From Platanthera guangdongensis (lineage: Eukaryota > Streptophyta > Magnoliopsida > Asparagales > Orchidaceae): a DNA stretch of 64,000 nt. Under the pieces are notes generated by a model. It was not told where the DNA came from. It saw only the letters and a program-made list of their open reading frames with translations, and did no database searches. Below are positions 41,324 through 53,338 of this stretch, piece by piece. Numbering within the stretch: position 1 is the stretch's first letter; every line of letters starts with the position of its first letter. The stretch is taken from NCBI GenBank assembly GCA_039583875.1, contig CM077151.1, positions 105,480,609 to 105,544,608 on the forward strand. The letters run 5' to 3'. Position numbers and translations under genes: made by a program.

Positions 41324-42748
41324 TTGGGCACGGATGTTGTTGGCTGCCGTTGGGTCTTTGTTGTGAAATTCTGTCCCGATGGTAGCGTGGATCGCTATAA
41401 GGCCCGCCTGGTGGCCAAAGGTTTCACTCAGACATATGGTGTTGATTACTTCGATACTTTCTCTCCTGTGGCTCGTCTCAGCACCATTCGGGTTCTTCTC
41501 TCTGTCGCTGTCAACAGGGATTGGCCCATTTCGCAGCTGGATGTTAAGAATGCTTTCCTCTACGGTGATCTGCAGGAAGATGTTTACATGGAGCAACCTC
41601 CTGGGTATGTTGCTCAGGAGGAGACAAGAGTATGCCGGCTAAAAAAGGTTATCTATGGCCTCAAGCAGAGTCCTCGTGCCTGGTTTGACAAGTTCAGTGG
41701 CATTGTTGCGGCCATTGGTTTTACGAGAAGCTCAGCAGATCACTCCTTGTTTGTTCGGAAAACCGCCTCTGGTCTGGTTGTTCTTGCGGTTTATGTTGAT
41801 GACATTTTTCTTACTGGCGATGATCAGGATGGGGTATTGATGACAAAGAAACAACTTCGTCAACACCTGGTCACAAAGGATATGGGGTCCCCGAAATACT
41901 TTCTGGGGATTGAAATCTCTAGGAAGCCCAACTCCATGGTCCTTTTCCAACGGAAGTATGCTTTTGATCTTTTAAAGGAGGCAGGATTGACTGGTGCTAA
42001 ACCTGCCCGTTGTCCTATGGCTGCTGGAGAAGACAAAACTTGGACATATGACTCGCCTTTTCTATCCGATCTTACGAGATACCGACGTCTGGTGGGCAAG
42101 CTCATTTATCTCACGGTAACCAGACCCGACATCGCTTATGCTGTTGGCAAGGTGATCCAGTTCATGCAAGCTCCTAGGGAGTGTCATCTACAATCTGCCC
42201 TGAGGATATTAGAGTATATTAAAGCAGCACCAGGGAAAGGACTCCTCTTTCAGAAGAATGGTCACCTAAGGGTTGAAGCGTACTCTGATTCAAGTTATGC
42301 TGATGACAAATGGGACCGCAAATCGACATCAGGTTTCTGCACGTTTGTTGGAGGCAATCTTGTGAGTTGGAAGAGCAAGAAACAGTCTGTGGTCTCCAGG
42401 TCTAGTGCAGAGGCGAAATATCGCAGTATGACATCGACTACATGTGAGTTGAAATGGTTGCGGGCTCTCATGCTTGACTTAGGAGAGGTTTACAACTATT
42501 CTCTTCCTATGTTCTGTGACAACAAGGCCGCGATATACATTTCCAAAAATCCGGTCTTCCATGAGAGAACAAAACACATAGAAGTCGACTGTCATTTTAT
42601 TTGGGAAGAGATATTGAAGAAGCAGAATTGCACTCCGTTTGTTACTTCCGACAACGAGTTGGCAGACGTCTTCACCAAGCCGGTGTCCGCTTCCTTTTTC
42701 CACATCTGTGACAAGCTGGACATGATTGATATCTATGCTCCAGCTTGA
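41324..42748 (+). CDS. Copia RT and RNase H, long open frame
   Basis: 474 codons with no stop. [82 protein letters not shown] and [14 protein letters not shown] (catalytic YVDD). RNase [41 protein letters not shown] and [20 protein letters not shown], ending IYAPA just before the purine tract. SSAEAKYR has Lys where the catalytic-region Glu (EAEY) is usual. Same frame as the linker upstream apart from the TGA. Confidence 0.9.
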   Translation: MGTDVVGCRWVFVVKFCPDGSVDRYKARLVAKGFTQTYGVDYFDTFSPVARLSTIRVLLSVAVNRDWPISQLDVKNAFLYGDLQEDVYMEQPPGYVAQEETRVCRLKKVIYGLKQSPRAWFDKFSGIVAAIGFTRSSADHSLFVRKTASGLVVLAVYVDDIFLTGDDQDGVLMTKKQLRQHLVTKDMGSPKYFLGIEISRKPNSMVLFQRKYAFDLLKEAGLTGAKPARCPMAAGEDKTWTYDSPFLSDLTRYRRLVGKLIYLTVTRPDIAYAVGKVIQFMQAPRECHLQSALRILEYIKAAPGKGLLFQKNGHLRVEAYSDSSYADDKWDRKSTSGFCTFVGGNLVSWKSKKQSVVSRSSAEAKYRSMTSTTCELKWLRALMLDLGEVYNYSLPMFCDNKAAIYISKNPVFHERTKHIEVDCHFIWEEILKKQNCTPFVTSDNELADVFTKPVSASFFHICDKLDMIDIYAPA

Positions 42749-43245
42749 GGGGGAGTGTTGCAGGATGGAGACCGGGCGGTCTGTTGCTGTTTGGAGACCG
42801 TGCGGTCTGGCGGTTTCTCCTAGCTGGTCTGTGTGCTGGGTTGTTACAGTCTGGTGTCCCAGCGGTCAGACGGCTTGTCTCAGACGACTTGGAGACCGGG
42901 CGGTCTAGCGGTCTCCTGTGGCGGCTTGTTCTCTCATCCTGGTTGTGGTCGGGCGGTTAGCCGGTTTGTCTAACCGCACGACCTGTCCGGTTTGTCTTTT
43001 GTAAAACCGCATATACTTGTAAATTTTTAGTCCCACATTGCTTATTTGTAATCTCTCTCATCTCCTCCATTCTATAAAAGAGAGGCTATACCATTGTAAT
43101 TGATACCTTTTTCAGATAATAAAATTTCTGTTAAAGCACTTCCGGTTTGTTTTTGTTCGTTTCTAACACGCTAATGACAATAATTTTGTGGTGGTTCAAG
43201 CAGGATTCGACGATATCTCCTGCTTCAGTGATCCTTAAACACATG

Positions 43246-43375
43246 ACGCTCATATATATATATATGTACATATATATGTATACATCTATACATATATGTA
43301 TACATATATACATATATGTATAGATGTATACATATATATGTACATATATATATACATATATATATATATATACAG
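43246..43375. repeat. TA / TATACATATATG microsatellite
   Basis: 130 bp of ATATATGTAC and TATACATATATG words, largely self-complementary. Confidence 0.9.
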
Positions 43376-43461
43376 GAAAAATGTCAGTATTGGAATCTCG
43401 ACTCAATTAATCATTGTATTGAACTTATGGTTGCAAAGGAATTTAACAAAAAAGAAATTGT

Positions 43462-44500
43462 TTAAGAATAGAACCGTTTCAAGTCATCACCGCTCCAGGT
43501 GTGAGAGATGTCTTCTCCGTCATAAGTTTGAAAACGATATGCTCCGTTCTTCAGCACTTCTTTGATGATAAATGATTCTACCCAGTTTGGGTTGAGCTTC
43601 CCAACTGATCCAGCCCTAGCTGCTGCGTTGTCCTTCAAGACCAGGCGTCCGACCAAGAAGTCTTTGATTCTTATGTTCTTATCAAAGTATTTTGTCATTC
43701 TATTTTTAACCTCCTCCTGTCGGACAGTATCCTCATCCCGGAGTTCCTCGATTAAGTCTAGACTGCACTTCAACTCTTCATCATTTTGATCTATCCAATC
43801 TTCTTCTCCCTGCTTGGCAAGCATGACTCTCTGGCCATGTACCTCAAATTCCACCGAAATAAGAGCTTCCAAATTGTGGGAAAGCTTGAAAGGCGTCTCT
43901 CCGATAGCTGAAGAAGGTGTAGTCCTGAGGTTCCAAAGAACCGAAGGAAGCTTCTCTGCCCAATTTCCTTTGAAGTTTTGCACTTTCATGTTCAAGAGGT
44001 TCATAATCAACTTGTTTGTGGTTTCGACTTGTCCATTACTCCTGGGATGATGCACCAATGAGAATCACAGTTCTATCCCGATTTGATTGCAAAAGTCGAT
44101 CATTGTTGGATTGTTGAACTGAGGTCCATTGTTGGTAATAATTTCCATGTGAATACCATACCGACAGATAATCTCTCCCCAAATGAAATTCCTAATGACT
44201 TGAGTGGTAGTCTTGGCCAACGCCTTATCCTCAATCCACTTGCTGAAGTAGTCAATCATAACTATAATGAAACGACACTGCCCAATAGCCATTGGGAAAG
44301 GGGTGAGAAGATCCATCCCTCAAATTGCGAAGGGCTACGACATTGCTATGGACTCGAGCTGCTGAGCTGGTTGAAGCTGAAGAGAAGCAATTTTCTGGCA
44401 CTGAACACATTTCTTAGTATAAGCTTCCACAATTTTCCACATTTAAGGCCAGAAATGGCCTTGCTTGAGAATTCTCTTTCCAGGATTCTCGTTCCTGAGT
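43462..44500 (-). pseudogene. Tat integrase (degraded)
   Basis: CDSHSGTRILERRIL, then GMDLLTPFPMAIGQCRFIIV, ITNNGPQFNNPTMIDFCNQI, LVHHPRSNGQVETTNK, LPSVLWNLRTTPSSAIGETP and KLNPNWVESFIIKEVLKNGA. The catalytic TDNG is changed to TNNG, so the second catalytic Asp is Asn. Stops break the domain at 44062 and near 44317. Confidence 0.8.
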
Positions 44501-44659
44501 GACTGTCGCATTCACTGGAGTGAACTTCTTAAAGCACCACAGGAATTTCCTCTTCTGAAACACACCTGGCTAGAGGTGATAAGAAAGTCTTCCTGTAGAG
44601 GATTCCAGATAACAAATAATAGTGAGCTGTTTTGATCTGGACTCTCTTCTTATCCTTTA

Positions 44660-45344
44660 CGGATGGATGTTATTTTTCCTTCAAGAGGTAAATAATAAAA
44701 GGATCTATCCATGACGGATCCTGATCGATCTGCATCAACTCCCCTTCCTCTATTGAAGGACATGAAAGTTCTGTCGTTGTCCACGTGTAAGAAGACCAAA
44801 CTTGGCCAGTTCATATTTTCTGGTCTTGGGATGCACTGAATAGTAAAGCTTTTGAACCTCCTAATTTCTGCTTTTACAAGTACTAAATACTTTCGCAAGA
44901 TAGGGACCCAAGTCTCGAAATTGCCCAAGTCATCACCAAAGAATCTGTTTTTACATGTACATACTCAATCCCGAGTTCTTTTGCAAACCTTAAATCTGGC
45001 AGGAGTGCCTCATACTCTGCCTGGTTATTAGTAATCAGGAAGTAGAACTTCATCGCCTGCTCTAGACGTACTCCATTTGGGTTAATAAGAACGACTCCTG
45101 CACCTGAGGAGTCTTTCCCAGAGGCACCATTGATATATATAGTCCAAGCCAGAGGAGGTTTTACTTCTGGGATTGGACAAGCTTCGACTGTGTCAACCAG
45201 AAAATCCGCTAGGACCTGCTCCTTGATTGCCGTCCTTGGAACATAGGAAATGTCAAATTCGTGGAGCTCAATAGCCCACTTAGCTAGTTTGCCTGAAAAC
45301 TCGGGCTTCTCTAGCATACCTTTCAAAGGTAAATATGTCACCAC
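44660..45344 (-). pseudogene. Tat archaeal-type second RNase H (aRNH)
   Basis: WTIYINGASGKDSSGAGVVL, LITNNQAEYEALLPDLRFAK and YVHVKTDSLVM. An extra aRNH after the normal RNase H marks the Tat lineage. The first catalytic position (VDG in functional enzymes) is ING here; Glu and the second Asp remain. Preceded by the end of the first RNase H (ELHEFDISYVPRTAIKEQVL). Confidence 0.85.
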
Positions 45345-45479
45345 CTGAATAGAGTGAGCTTGGAAGTATAACCTGAGCCTTCAGTCTGAGATGACTAGAG
45401 CTAAGTCCAACTTTTCTAGGATTGAGTATCTTGACTCGACACCCTTCAAGATATAGCTAACATAGTAGACTTGAAACTG

Positions 45480-46330
45480 CTTCTTTTTCTATTCTCTGAC
45501 AAGCACTGAATTGACGGCTTCTGAATCCATGCTGAGATAGACAAAGAGGACTTCTCCCTCAAGTGGACTTTGGAGCAAGAGAGTCGATGTTAGGTGTTTC
45601 TTGAGCTGCTCAAAGGTTATGTCGCACTCCTTAGTCCAATCAAACTGAGAGGCTCCCCGAAGTGTCTTGAAGAAAGGAGCACTCTTATCTCCTACCCTTG
45701 AGATAAATCTGCTAAGGCCTGCTAGCTTTCCTCCCATGACTTCTCTTTGATTGCGAAGAGGCGCCATATTAAGAATGACTTTAACCTTATTTGGATTAGG
45801 AGCAAGACCTTCAGGCATAAGGAGATGATCAAGAAATTTCCCTTTATTGTCCCCGAAGACACACTTGAGAGGAGTTAACCTCATCTTATACCTCCGCAGA
45901 GTAGTGAACGTTTATACGAGGTCCTCCAGGTGCGACAAATTGGACTTACTCTTAACGAGAAGATCATCAACATATACTTCAAGATTCTTTCCATTTTGCT
46001 GCTTAAAGACAAAGTCCATAATGCGTTGATAGGTCGCACCCGCATTTTTAACCCCAAAAGACATTATGAGATAACAGTAGCAACCGACATTCGTAATGAA
46101 CGATGTGTGGGGCACTTCAGACTTACGCATCCTAATCTGGTGATAACCAGAGAATGCATTTAAAAAGCTCATACACGAATACCCAACCACAGAATCTACT
46201 AAAAAATCTATCCAATGCAAGGGATAATAATTTGTAGGGCATGTTTTATTGAGCTTGGTAAAATCAACACATATTCTCCACTTTCCTCCAGTCTTTTTAA
46301 CCATTACAACCTTAAAAACCCATTCAGGGT
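45480..46330 (-). pseudogene. Tat reverse transcriptase and RNase H start
   Basis: KWRICVDFTKLNKTCPTNYY, SFLNAFSGYHQIRMRKSEVP, GVKNAGATYQRIMD, LEVYVDDLLVKSKSNLSHLE (catalytic YVDD), then PLKCVFGDNKGKFLDHLL and LAGLSRFISRVGDKSAPFFK. The RNase H start has SMDSEAVNSVLVRE. Two stops break it near 45480 and 45900. FLNAF replaces the FLDAF Asp of the RT palm, so a first catalytic Asp is also lost. Confidence 0.85.
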
Positions 46331-46878
46331 ATTGAATTTCACGAGTAAACTTAGGCTTTGAGAAGTTTGGACACCTCCTCCCTGATTGGCTGGGCTAGAT
46401 TCATCACCACCAGCCTCTTCTTTTACTTGATCGGATTAAAATTTGGATCGATGTTCAGGTGGTGGCGGGCGACGTCCGAATCCACTCCTGGCATGTCCTC
46501 TGCTGACTATGCGAAGACATCCAGGTTCTTCAAGAGGTAGGAGATCAACTGAACCTTCTCCTCCTCTGGCAGCTCGGAGTTGATGGGAGCTTCTTCTCTC
46601 CGTCTTTAGCAATCAACACTTCTTGAGTCACCTGGGCAGGTTCCAGGTGAGATCCTTTCCGAACATCCTCTTCTACAGGCTCTTCAAAAACTTCTTGATG
46701 ATTGAAGATTTCTAGGATGGCTGAGCCAGGAGAACTTCTGGGGGAAGCACTTGCTCAGTTAAATTGATCGTCCTAACATAACATTTCCGGGCTAGCTTTG
46801 GATCTCTCCTAACCCGGTATTGCTTCCCCTGAAGAACAAACTTGATGGCTAAATGGAAGGTGGAGACCACCGTCAGAT
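46331..46878 (-). pseudogene. Tat protease-RT linker
   Basis: On minus: VSTFHLAIKFVLQGKQYRVR, RDPKLARKCYVRTINL, then Glu-rich linker remnants. It aligns with the linker start of the other Tat copy (VPSSFHQCLKLNVGGTQIRV). Cut by the Tekay LTR. Confidence 0.6.
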
Positions 46879-47742
46879 TGTCACAACTCCGCATTTTCTT
46901 AGCACAAAATAATATATCAGAGTAAGAGAAAACACGTGCCGTGATGTCACGTCGTGTAGGGGACAACTGCAGACGCTTATGCAAGAACATACTCCTAATA
47001 CTTTTTATGAAATCCTCAAGTTTGTTATGATATAAATATAGTTTGAGTTTAAGTTTGATGGCCGTGTCACTCAGCTCAGTGGATCAACTAGTCCACGGGT
47101 AAAAATATACATATACGCAGCGAAAAATATTTTATTTAGTTCATTTATTATCTTATATGAGCATGAAGGTCCATTAGAACAATTCATGATATACACACCT
47201 CTAGATTTAAAATAAGTACTAAAAGAGCTTTTACGTTCGTTAAAATAGAGTGACATTTGATTTAAAAGGATGTTATGAGCATGAGATAATAACATTGATT
47301 CTTTTATACTTTGAAAGTAACTAACAAGCAAGCTAACATAAATCCTTCCCAGAGAGCAAGTAGGTACAACAAAACAGAAACAAATAGTCTAACGCCTACA
47401 ATAATTCACTGTGCACGTCAACAATCTAACACGAACCCACATAACAAAAGTGTGTTTGAACCAAAGTAAGAACTACAAAACTAACTCACGGAGGTGAGGG
47501 AAGAACCATTACTACTGCCGAATGCCTGAGACCACTGACTCTAGATGCCCACACCGCTACTATTCCGAGCCTGAGGCATTCAAAAGAAAAGAAGACATCT
47601 GCAAAAATGTACAAGTGACAACTAAGGTTAAAATTAAGTAATTAGACAAGTTAAGAGGGTTACCAACCCAAACAGACTAGCTGTCAAACCACAAGATCCA
47701 AATCCTAAAATAGTAAGCAATGCAGAATTCAAAGAAGTTTAA

Positions 47743-48475
47743 GGCTCTGTTCGGTTGGGCTGGGCTGTTGCTGATGGTAAGCTGCTGATGAAAAGCTACT
47801 GATAGAAAAAATGTTGATTCTGGAAAATGAAGTTTTGTTAAAAAACTCTTTGGGTGAAATGGAGTTTGCAAAACGGAGTTTTTAAAAAGTTGTTTGAAAA
47901 CAAAACGAAGTTTTGAGTTAATTTTTTTTCCACATTTTTTTAAACAATTAAAAACAGGAAATGAATCCTGCAGCGTGAAGAAGATGAAAAAGTTGCTCGG
48001 CTAGGTCACAACTTGGAAGATTGAGGTGCTCCAGGTAAACCCTCGAAGCTGTAATCAGGATAGATAAAATGGAGAGATCTGAATCGGCGACGACGACGCC
48101 AATCTGCGGGAGACGGAGATCGGGAGAGGCGAGAGATGCATGTCGTCATCAAAAGGCGAGATGTGCAGGATGTCGTCGAGAGGCGAGAGGTGCAGGTTGT
48201 CGTTGAGCGGTGAGAGGTTCAAGCCATTGTTGATCGTCCAGGTTGTCGTCGACGTGGGAGGGAGAGGAGGCGTTTCACTGTTGCGTCTATCGGGGAGATC
48301 GGGAGGAAAGAAGTTGTGGCTGGACTGGAGGAAAAAGTTGCGGCTGAAAATTAGGGCAAAACAGCTGAATTTAAGAAACACCGTTTTGCAAATAGTCATT
48401 CCAAACACAGCTTATACGTAAACCTCCGTTTTGGCGCTGCCGCACCGCAGGCCATAAGCCGAACCAAACGCCACC
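47743..48475. mobile_element. PIF/Harbinger-like MITE, 733 bp, TAA duplication
   Basis: Termini are GGCTCTGTTCGGTT and the complement of AACCAAACGCCACC (imperfect inverted repeats), flanked by TAA at 47740-47742 and 48476-48478. The 5' LTR of the same retrotransposon has the empty site: GTTTAAATATGC at about 62593. It therefore inserted after the retrotransposon. No transposase was found; the minus-strand frame at 48055-48408 is repeat-derived (LHLSPLDDILHISPFDDDMH). Confidence 0.88.
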
Positions 48476-49012
48476 TAAATATGCAAAGTTGCACAAAGTG
48501 CGTTTTAGAGCTACGCTTCATTAACATCGGCAGGAGTATGCATGTAAACATATGTATATCTATACCATATTATAAAGAAATACTGAGGTCTACAAATAGC
48601 CTGAGTTCGAAATTAGGGGAAAAAACAATGGTCGTCTGATCTCTTCCACTATATCAGCAGCCTTCTGATCAAACCAACCCTCTCTCTCTACATTTTACTA
48701 GGGTTCCTAAACCTCTTACTAGGGTCCTAAACCTATGTGAAATTACGATTGTACCTCTATAAGGCATAAAGCTTTAAAAAAACCATGCAATCAGGTCTGC
48801 CAGGTCGCCAGCACACGCATTCAGCCAGCCAAGCAGCAAATTGGCTAGCAAGCCCGCAAGCCTACCAGCACACCTTATTTCAAACACTAATTGTGGAAAT
48901 ATCAATATATATCCGAAATTTCTACTTGAACGGACGGTGTGGGACTAAAAAGAAGGTTTGACGACGGCAAACATACGGTGCGGGCGTACATGCAAGACTT
49001 TTTAGGGGTCAC

Positions 49013-49298
49013 GATGGTCTCAAAACAAAAAGTGATCAACATGAAAGTTGTAGACCTCGGCGAGACGAACAACTTTCATGTTGATCACTTTTTGATTTGG
49101 AGCCGTCTTGGCTTCCGATTTGGGCCTCGAAATCGGGGGCGGCGAGAATGCTACAGTAAAGCCTCTCGCCGCCCCCGATTTCGAGGCCTAAATCGGAAGC
49201 CAAGACAGCTCCAAATCAAAAAGTGATCAACATCAAAGTTGTTCGTCTCGCCGAGATCTACAACTCTCATGTTGATCACTTTTCGTTTTGAGACCATC
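49013..49298. repeat. Compound foldback (nested inverted repeats)
   Basis: Left arm 49013-49155 (GATGGTCTCAAAAC...GCGGCGAGAATG) pairs with right arm 49165-49298 (CTCTCGCCGCC...GTTTTGAGACCATC). Inside each arm a second inverted repeat exists (AGTGATCAACATGAAAGTTG against ACAACTTTCATGTTGATCAC). The whole can therefore fold as a long hairpin with two side hairpins. Confidence 0.85.
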
Positions 49299-49789
49299 TT
49301 GAACTCCAAAAAGGCTGGGCCGGGCGGACTGGGGCAGGCTTCAAGCGGGTGGGCGGGCGAAGCCCGTCGTTGCCGGCCGGGTACTGTGGCGCGTGGCCAT
49401 CGGGCCGGAGGCCCGTGCCTGTCACTCGTATATAAGAAAAGACTGATCAGTTTTAAAGCGTGAATCATTAACAACGGTAAAAGAAACACGGTACTGAGGC
49501 GGTGACCACTTGTCCAACACGAACTATCAGACCAAACATCTCAAAAGGTACTGTGGCGGTGGCCATCTATCCAACACAAACCAACAGTGCATAAGAAGAA
49601 AAGAAAACCCACCAGGTGTAATTATTCACAAACTGACACTGAGGTGGTGGTCCTTTATCCACTGTCAATCAAAAACCATAATTAAACATACAAATATACT
49701 AATAAACAAAAAGAAACTCCAGACTTAGCATCGGATTTCCACAACAACGCAAGAGGAAGAAAACCAAAAACTTCATAAGGTATACTCGA

Positions 49790-50330
49790 CGAATCACCGT
49801 TCACTCGACGAATTGGAAGGTCACTCGGCGAAAAGGTTCCAAGTCCCCACAGATTCATCGACAATACTCAACTAATTGGAAGGTTACTCGACGAATTTAA
49901 CTCGACGAATTTAACTAAAACCTAATGATACTCAACGAATCAACCTGACCTCATATCGATACTCGACGAATTTGACTCAACGGATTGAAGTTAGACTCCA
50001 CGAACCGGCTCGACGAATTGAAGTTACTCGACAAATTTAACTTGACGAATTAGATCTGACTCGACGGATGCAAAGACACTCGACGAATTGGACTTGACGA
50101 ATAAGGTTAGTCCTGACGAATTAGGTTAGACTCGACGAATTACTCTTGGGTTCACGGAAACATTCAACGAATTTAACTTGAGTTCACGAAAGTATCCGAC
50201 GAATATGACTTGATTACTAGACTAACAGTTAACTACAAGGAAGTTTTAAACGACTTTGACTCTAACAGAAGGCATTCAGCGAATTCGTTGGATACACCCA
50301 GCGAATTACACTCGCAATCCCTACGAATTC
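49790..50330 (+). repeat. CTCGACGAATT motif array
   Basis: About 18-20 copies of the word (A)CTCGACGAATT or close variants (CTTGACGAATT, CTCAACGAATC, CAGCGAATT) are spaced 15-35 bp apart, all in one orientation. Unlike the arrays in the other LTRs this word is only a half-palindrome. Confidence 0.85.
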
Positions 50331-51239
50331 CGTTCGACTCAATCAAAAATTTTCAGAATTAAAGACGACAGTTTCAAGAGACCTACTAAGAAATAATGAT
50401 AAGAAGGAACTAATGGCAAGAAGGGTGTAAGGGTGACAAACCACCACTTTCCTCAAATCTTCAGAAAACCGGTCTCTCAAGCGCTCCGATTCAAGAATCG
50501 GCCACAAGAACCCCTCGTCTACAATCTCTGAAATTTTTCGGACAAAAACGAGGGTTAGGCTAAGAATCCTAACTCAAACAATTCACGAAATCCAAAATAC
50601 TTACCGTACCCTCAAAGAGCTCGGTGAGGGCTTTCCGGATCTATGCTCCGCTAAAGATTTCGTCCACCGGAGCTCCCGAAATGGCGGCCGGAAGGTCCAC
50701 GATGACCGCCGTCGTTCTCTTCTCTCCGCTCTCCGGACCGACGTTTTGGGGAGGATGATGAATAAGGTTTTTGAGTTATGAATGTACTTATATATATTAT
50801 TATAATATTATTATATTAATATCATAACTAAGAAAAAACCCAAACGACGAGACTGACCAAATCACCTCGGTTTTCAATGAAAATCACAACAATCCTTATA
50901 AAATTCACCGAGACTCCAATTAAGACCGGATCGCAACGAAACTTCACAAGCACGCTTAAAATTAATCACTTCAATTTTCCCAAGTCCAAAAACTCTAATT
51001 CCAATGAGTCTAAAAACTAACCAACTCGCCCCAACGAGCAAAATCACGCACTAACATCGGCACGCCGCTGACTATGCGTCAACGTAATGCCCTATGTCAT
51101 TATTACGCCACTAAGGAGATCAAAATAATAACTGAAAATTCAGGGGCGTTACAGTCACTCCCACTAAAAAGAAGTTTCGTCCCGAAACTTGATACGTAAA
51201 TCAAATCCGAAACAAAAAAGAAATAACCAAAGGTTACCA

Positions 51240-51562
51240 GATAGAAACACTTACCAAAGGAAACTAGGAGAAAAGGTGAGGATGAGACTCTCTCATAGTT
51301 GACTTCAACTCTCAAGTCGCGCTCTCGACGTCTTGGTTTCGCCAAAGAACCTTGACCATGAGAATCGTCTTGCTCCGCAACACCTGATTCTGAGTCTCCA
51401 GAATACGAACAGGCTCTTCGACATAGGAAAGATTAAGCTGCAACTGGGCACCGAGTCAAGAACACGACGATCACTAAAAACACACTTTCGCAACTGGCTC
51501 ACACGAAACACTTCGTGAACACCAGAGAAAGTAGCGGGCAAATCCAACCTATAAGCTGACAC
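51240..51562 (-). pseudogene. Tekay integrase end and chromodomain
   Basis: In one frame YRLDLPATFSGVHEVFRVSQ, LRKCVF; in another VRILETQNQVLRSKTILMVK, VLWRNQDVESAT, then TGA in place of the conserved Trp codon, then ELKSTMRESHPHLFS. This is the Tekay-type chromodomain that recognises chromatin; the stop removes its third aromatic position. Confidence 0.75.
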
Positions 51563-51859
51563 TCTGATGCGCTCAACAACCTGAAAAGATCACACATACC
51601 TGAGATCCAACTTGTGGTTCCTTCCAAATCTCCTAACACCAGACATTAAAGAATCTTCAGAAAAATCATGTCCCCAACTGCGAATTCCAGATCAACCCTT
51701 CATCGATTTGCATACTTTTCATAACGTTCCTGAGCCACACAAAACTTTTCAAGAATATGCATCACAGAGATACTCATTTGCTCTAAGTCTTTCGGACCCA
51801 ACAACGGTCCCTCACCAATCTTAGCCCAAAACAAGGGCGTTCGACAAAGCCTCTAATGG

Positions 51860-52735
51860 GGCCATCTGCAAACTTTCATGATTACTGTTATTATAAGCAA
51901 ACTCCATCAGTCCAAGACGCTCGTTTTAGGATCCACCATGGTCCAGGATATAATATCTAATAATATCTTCCAAAATCTGATTAACTCTCTCCGTCTGACC
52001 ATTGGTCTGCGGATGATAAGCGGTTGAATACCTGAGGTCAGTGCCCAATCCTTCTTGCAGACTTTACCAGAAACGCGACATAAACCTGGAGTCTCGATCC
52101 GACACAATACTTACCGGCACTCCATGCAGTCTGATGACTTCATCCAAATACAATTTCACTATCTTTTTCATGGAAAAGCCAATCTTAAAAGACACAAAGT
52201 GAGCACACGTCGTCAATTTATCAACTATGACCCACACAGAATCATGTCCTCGGGGAGATCTCGGCAAACCGGTAATAAAGTACATAAAAATGCTTTCTCA
52301 CTTTCAACTTGGAATATCCAAAGACGTCGGCTTGCCACCAGGCCTTCTATGATCCGTCTTAACGCGCTTGCAGGTGAAGCACTCAGACACGAACTTAGCT
52401 ATATCGTTCTTCATCCTATACCACCAAATGATCTGTTTCAGATCTCTATACATCTTTGTAGAGCCAGGGTGATAGACAACACTAGAACCATACGCTTCAC
52501 TACATATCTTTGTTCGGATATCCCCAACATCGGGAATACAATATCTGCAACTGTACTTCAAGGTACCTACATCATCAATCGAAAAGTCCGGTAATTCCAC
52601 ATTCTCAGTTCTACCCCGGATATGCTGCAAATCGGGATCGTCCTTCTGATGTAGCCTTGTAAGCGTAATCCATGAAGGCTTTGCCACTTCCAAACTACTT
52701 GGCGAGTCACTACTCCCAATAGTTATGTTCATTAA
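51860..52735 (-). pseudogene. Tekay integrase
   Basis: LHQKDDPDLQHIRG, KYSCRYCIPDVGDIRTKICS, YHPGSTKMYRDLKQIIWWYR, FVSECFTCKRVKTDHRRPGG (HHCC), then YFITGLPRSPRGHDSVWVIV, FVSFKIGFSMKK, GVPVSIVSDRDSRFMSRFW. Frame breaks lie at about 52300 and 52064. The GHDSVWVIVDKLT block is typical of Del/Tekay elements. Confidence 0.85.
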
Positions 52736-53338
52736 TAAAACTCCTCCAACAAGGATTGCACAGAAAGGTTAAAGATTTGTGCGGTCTTCCTACTCAAGGA
52801 GTCAGCTACCACGTTAGCTTTGCCCGGATGATAAAGGATATCGACCTCATAATCTGCAACATACTCGAACCATCTACGGTAACGCAAATTCAGCTCCTTC
52901 AACGTGAAAACGTACTTCAAGCTCTTATGGTACGTATAAATCTTGCACAACGCGGCATACAAAAAATTTTTCCAAATCCTCAGGGCATAAATCACTGCCG
53001 CAAACTCCAAATTATGCGTAGAATAATTCTTTTCGTGAACCTTCAATTGTCTCGGCCCATACGCAATCATTTTTCCCTCTTGTATCAAGACACATCCAAG
53101 CCCAACGTGTGATGCATCCACATAAACAGTATACTACACTCCTTCGGTAGGTAAGGTCAACACTGGATCAGTGGACAATCTCTTTTTCAATTCCTGAAAG
53201 GCTCCTTGGCACTCATCGCCCCACACAAACGCTGCGTTCTTCTGCGTAAGCTTCGTCAGAGGTGCAGACAAAATAGAGAATCCTTCTACAAACCTTCTAT
53301 AATAGTCTGTCAATCCTATAAAGCTTCTTGATGTAGGG
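52732..53338 (-). pseudogene. Tekay RNase H and RT C-terminus
   Basis: [77 protein letters not shown] stop precedes the first Asp block at about 53122, before which the minus strand still reads KLTQKNAAFVWGDECQ. Cut at 53338 by the chromovirus LTR. Confidence 0.85.

Larger units (their letters stand above)
39373..43168 (+). mobile_element. Ty1-copia deletion derivative, 3.8 kb
   Basis: LTRs of 413 bp each (39373-39785, 42756-43168), about 4% diverged by eye; tRNA-Met-like PBS TGATATCAGAGGG at 39786; purine tract TGAGGGGGAG at 42746-42755; TATA box TATAAAAG at 39690. Gag is absent and most of integrase is deleted, yet both termini and the duplication CGCTA are intact. It either moved in trans as a deleted copy or was deleted after insertion. 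Confidence 0.95.
43462..46878 (-). mobile_element. Degraded Tat pol (second Tat family), minus strand
   Basis: From right to left: gag-pol linker end, RT, RNase H, archaeal-type RNase H and integrase, in the normal Tat order. The right side is cut at 46878 by the Tekay LTR; the left side ends near the microsatellite with no LTR found. Protein similarity to the copy at 20957 is clear but DNA similarity is low, so it is another family. Confidence 0.8.
46879..51153 (-). repeat. 3' LTR of a Tekay/Del-type chromovirus (4.3 kb with an insertion)
   Basis: On minus it begins TGTAACGCCCCTGAATTTTC after the purine-rich TTTTTAGTGGGAGTGAC and ends GTTGTGACA at 46879. The last 1.6 kb match 61718-62636, the partial 5' LTR. 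It contains a 733-bp Harbinger-like insertion (47743-48475), a foldback (49013-49298) and a CTCGACGAATT motif array (49790-50330). Confidence 0.8.
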
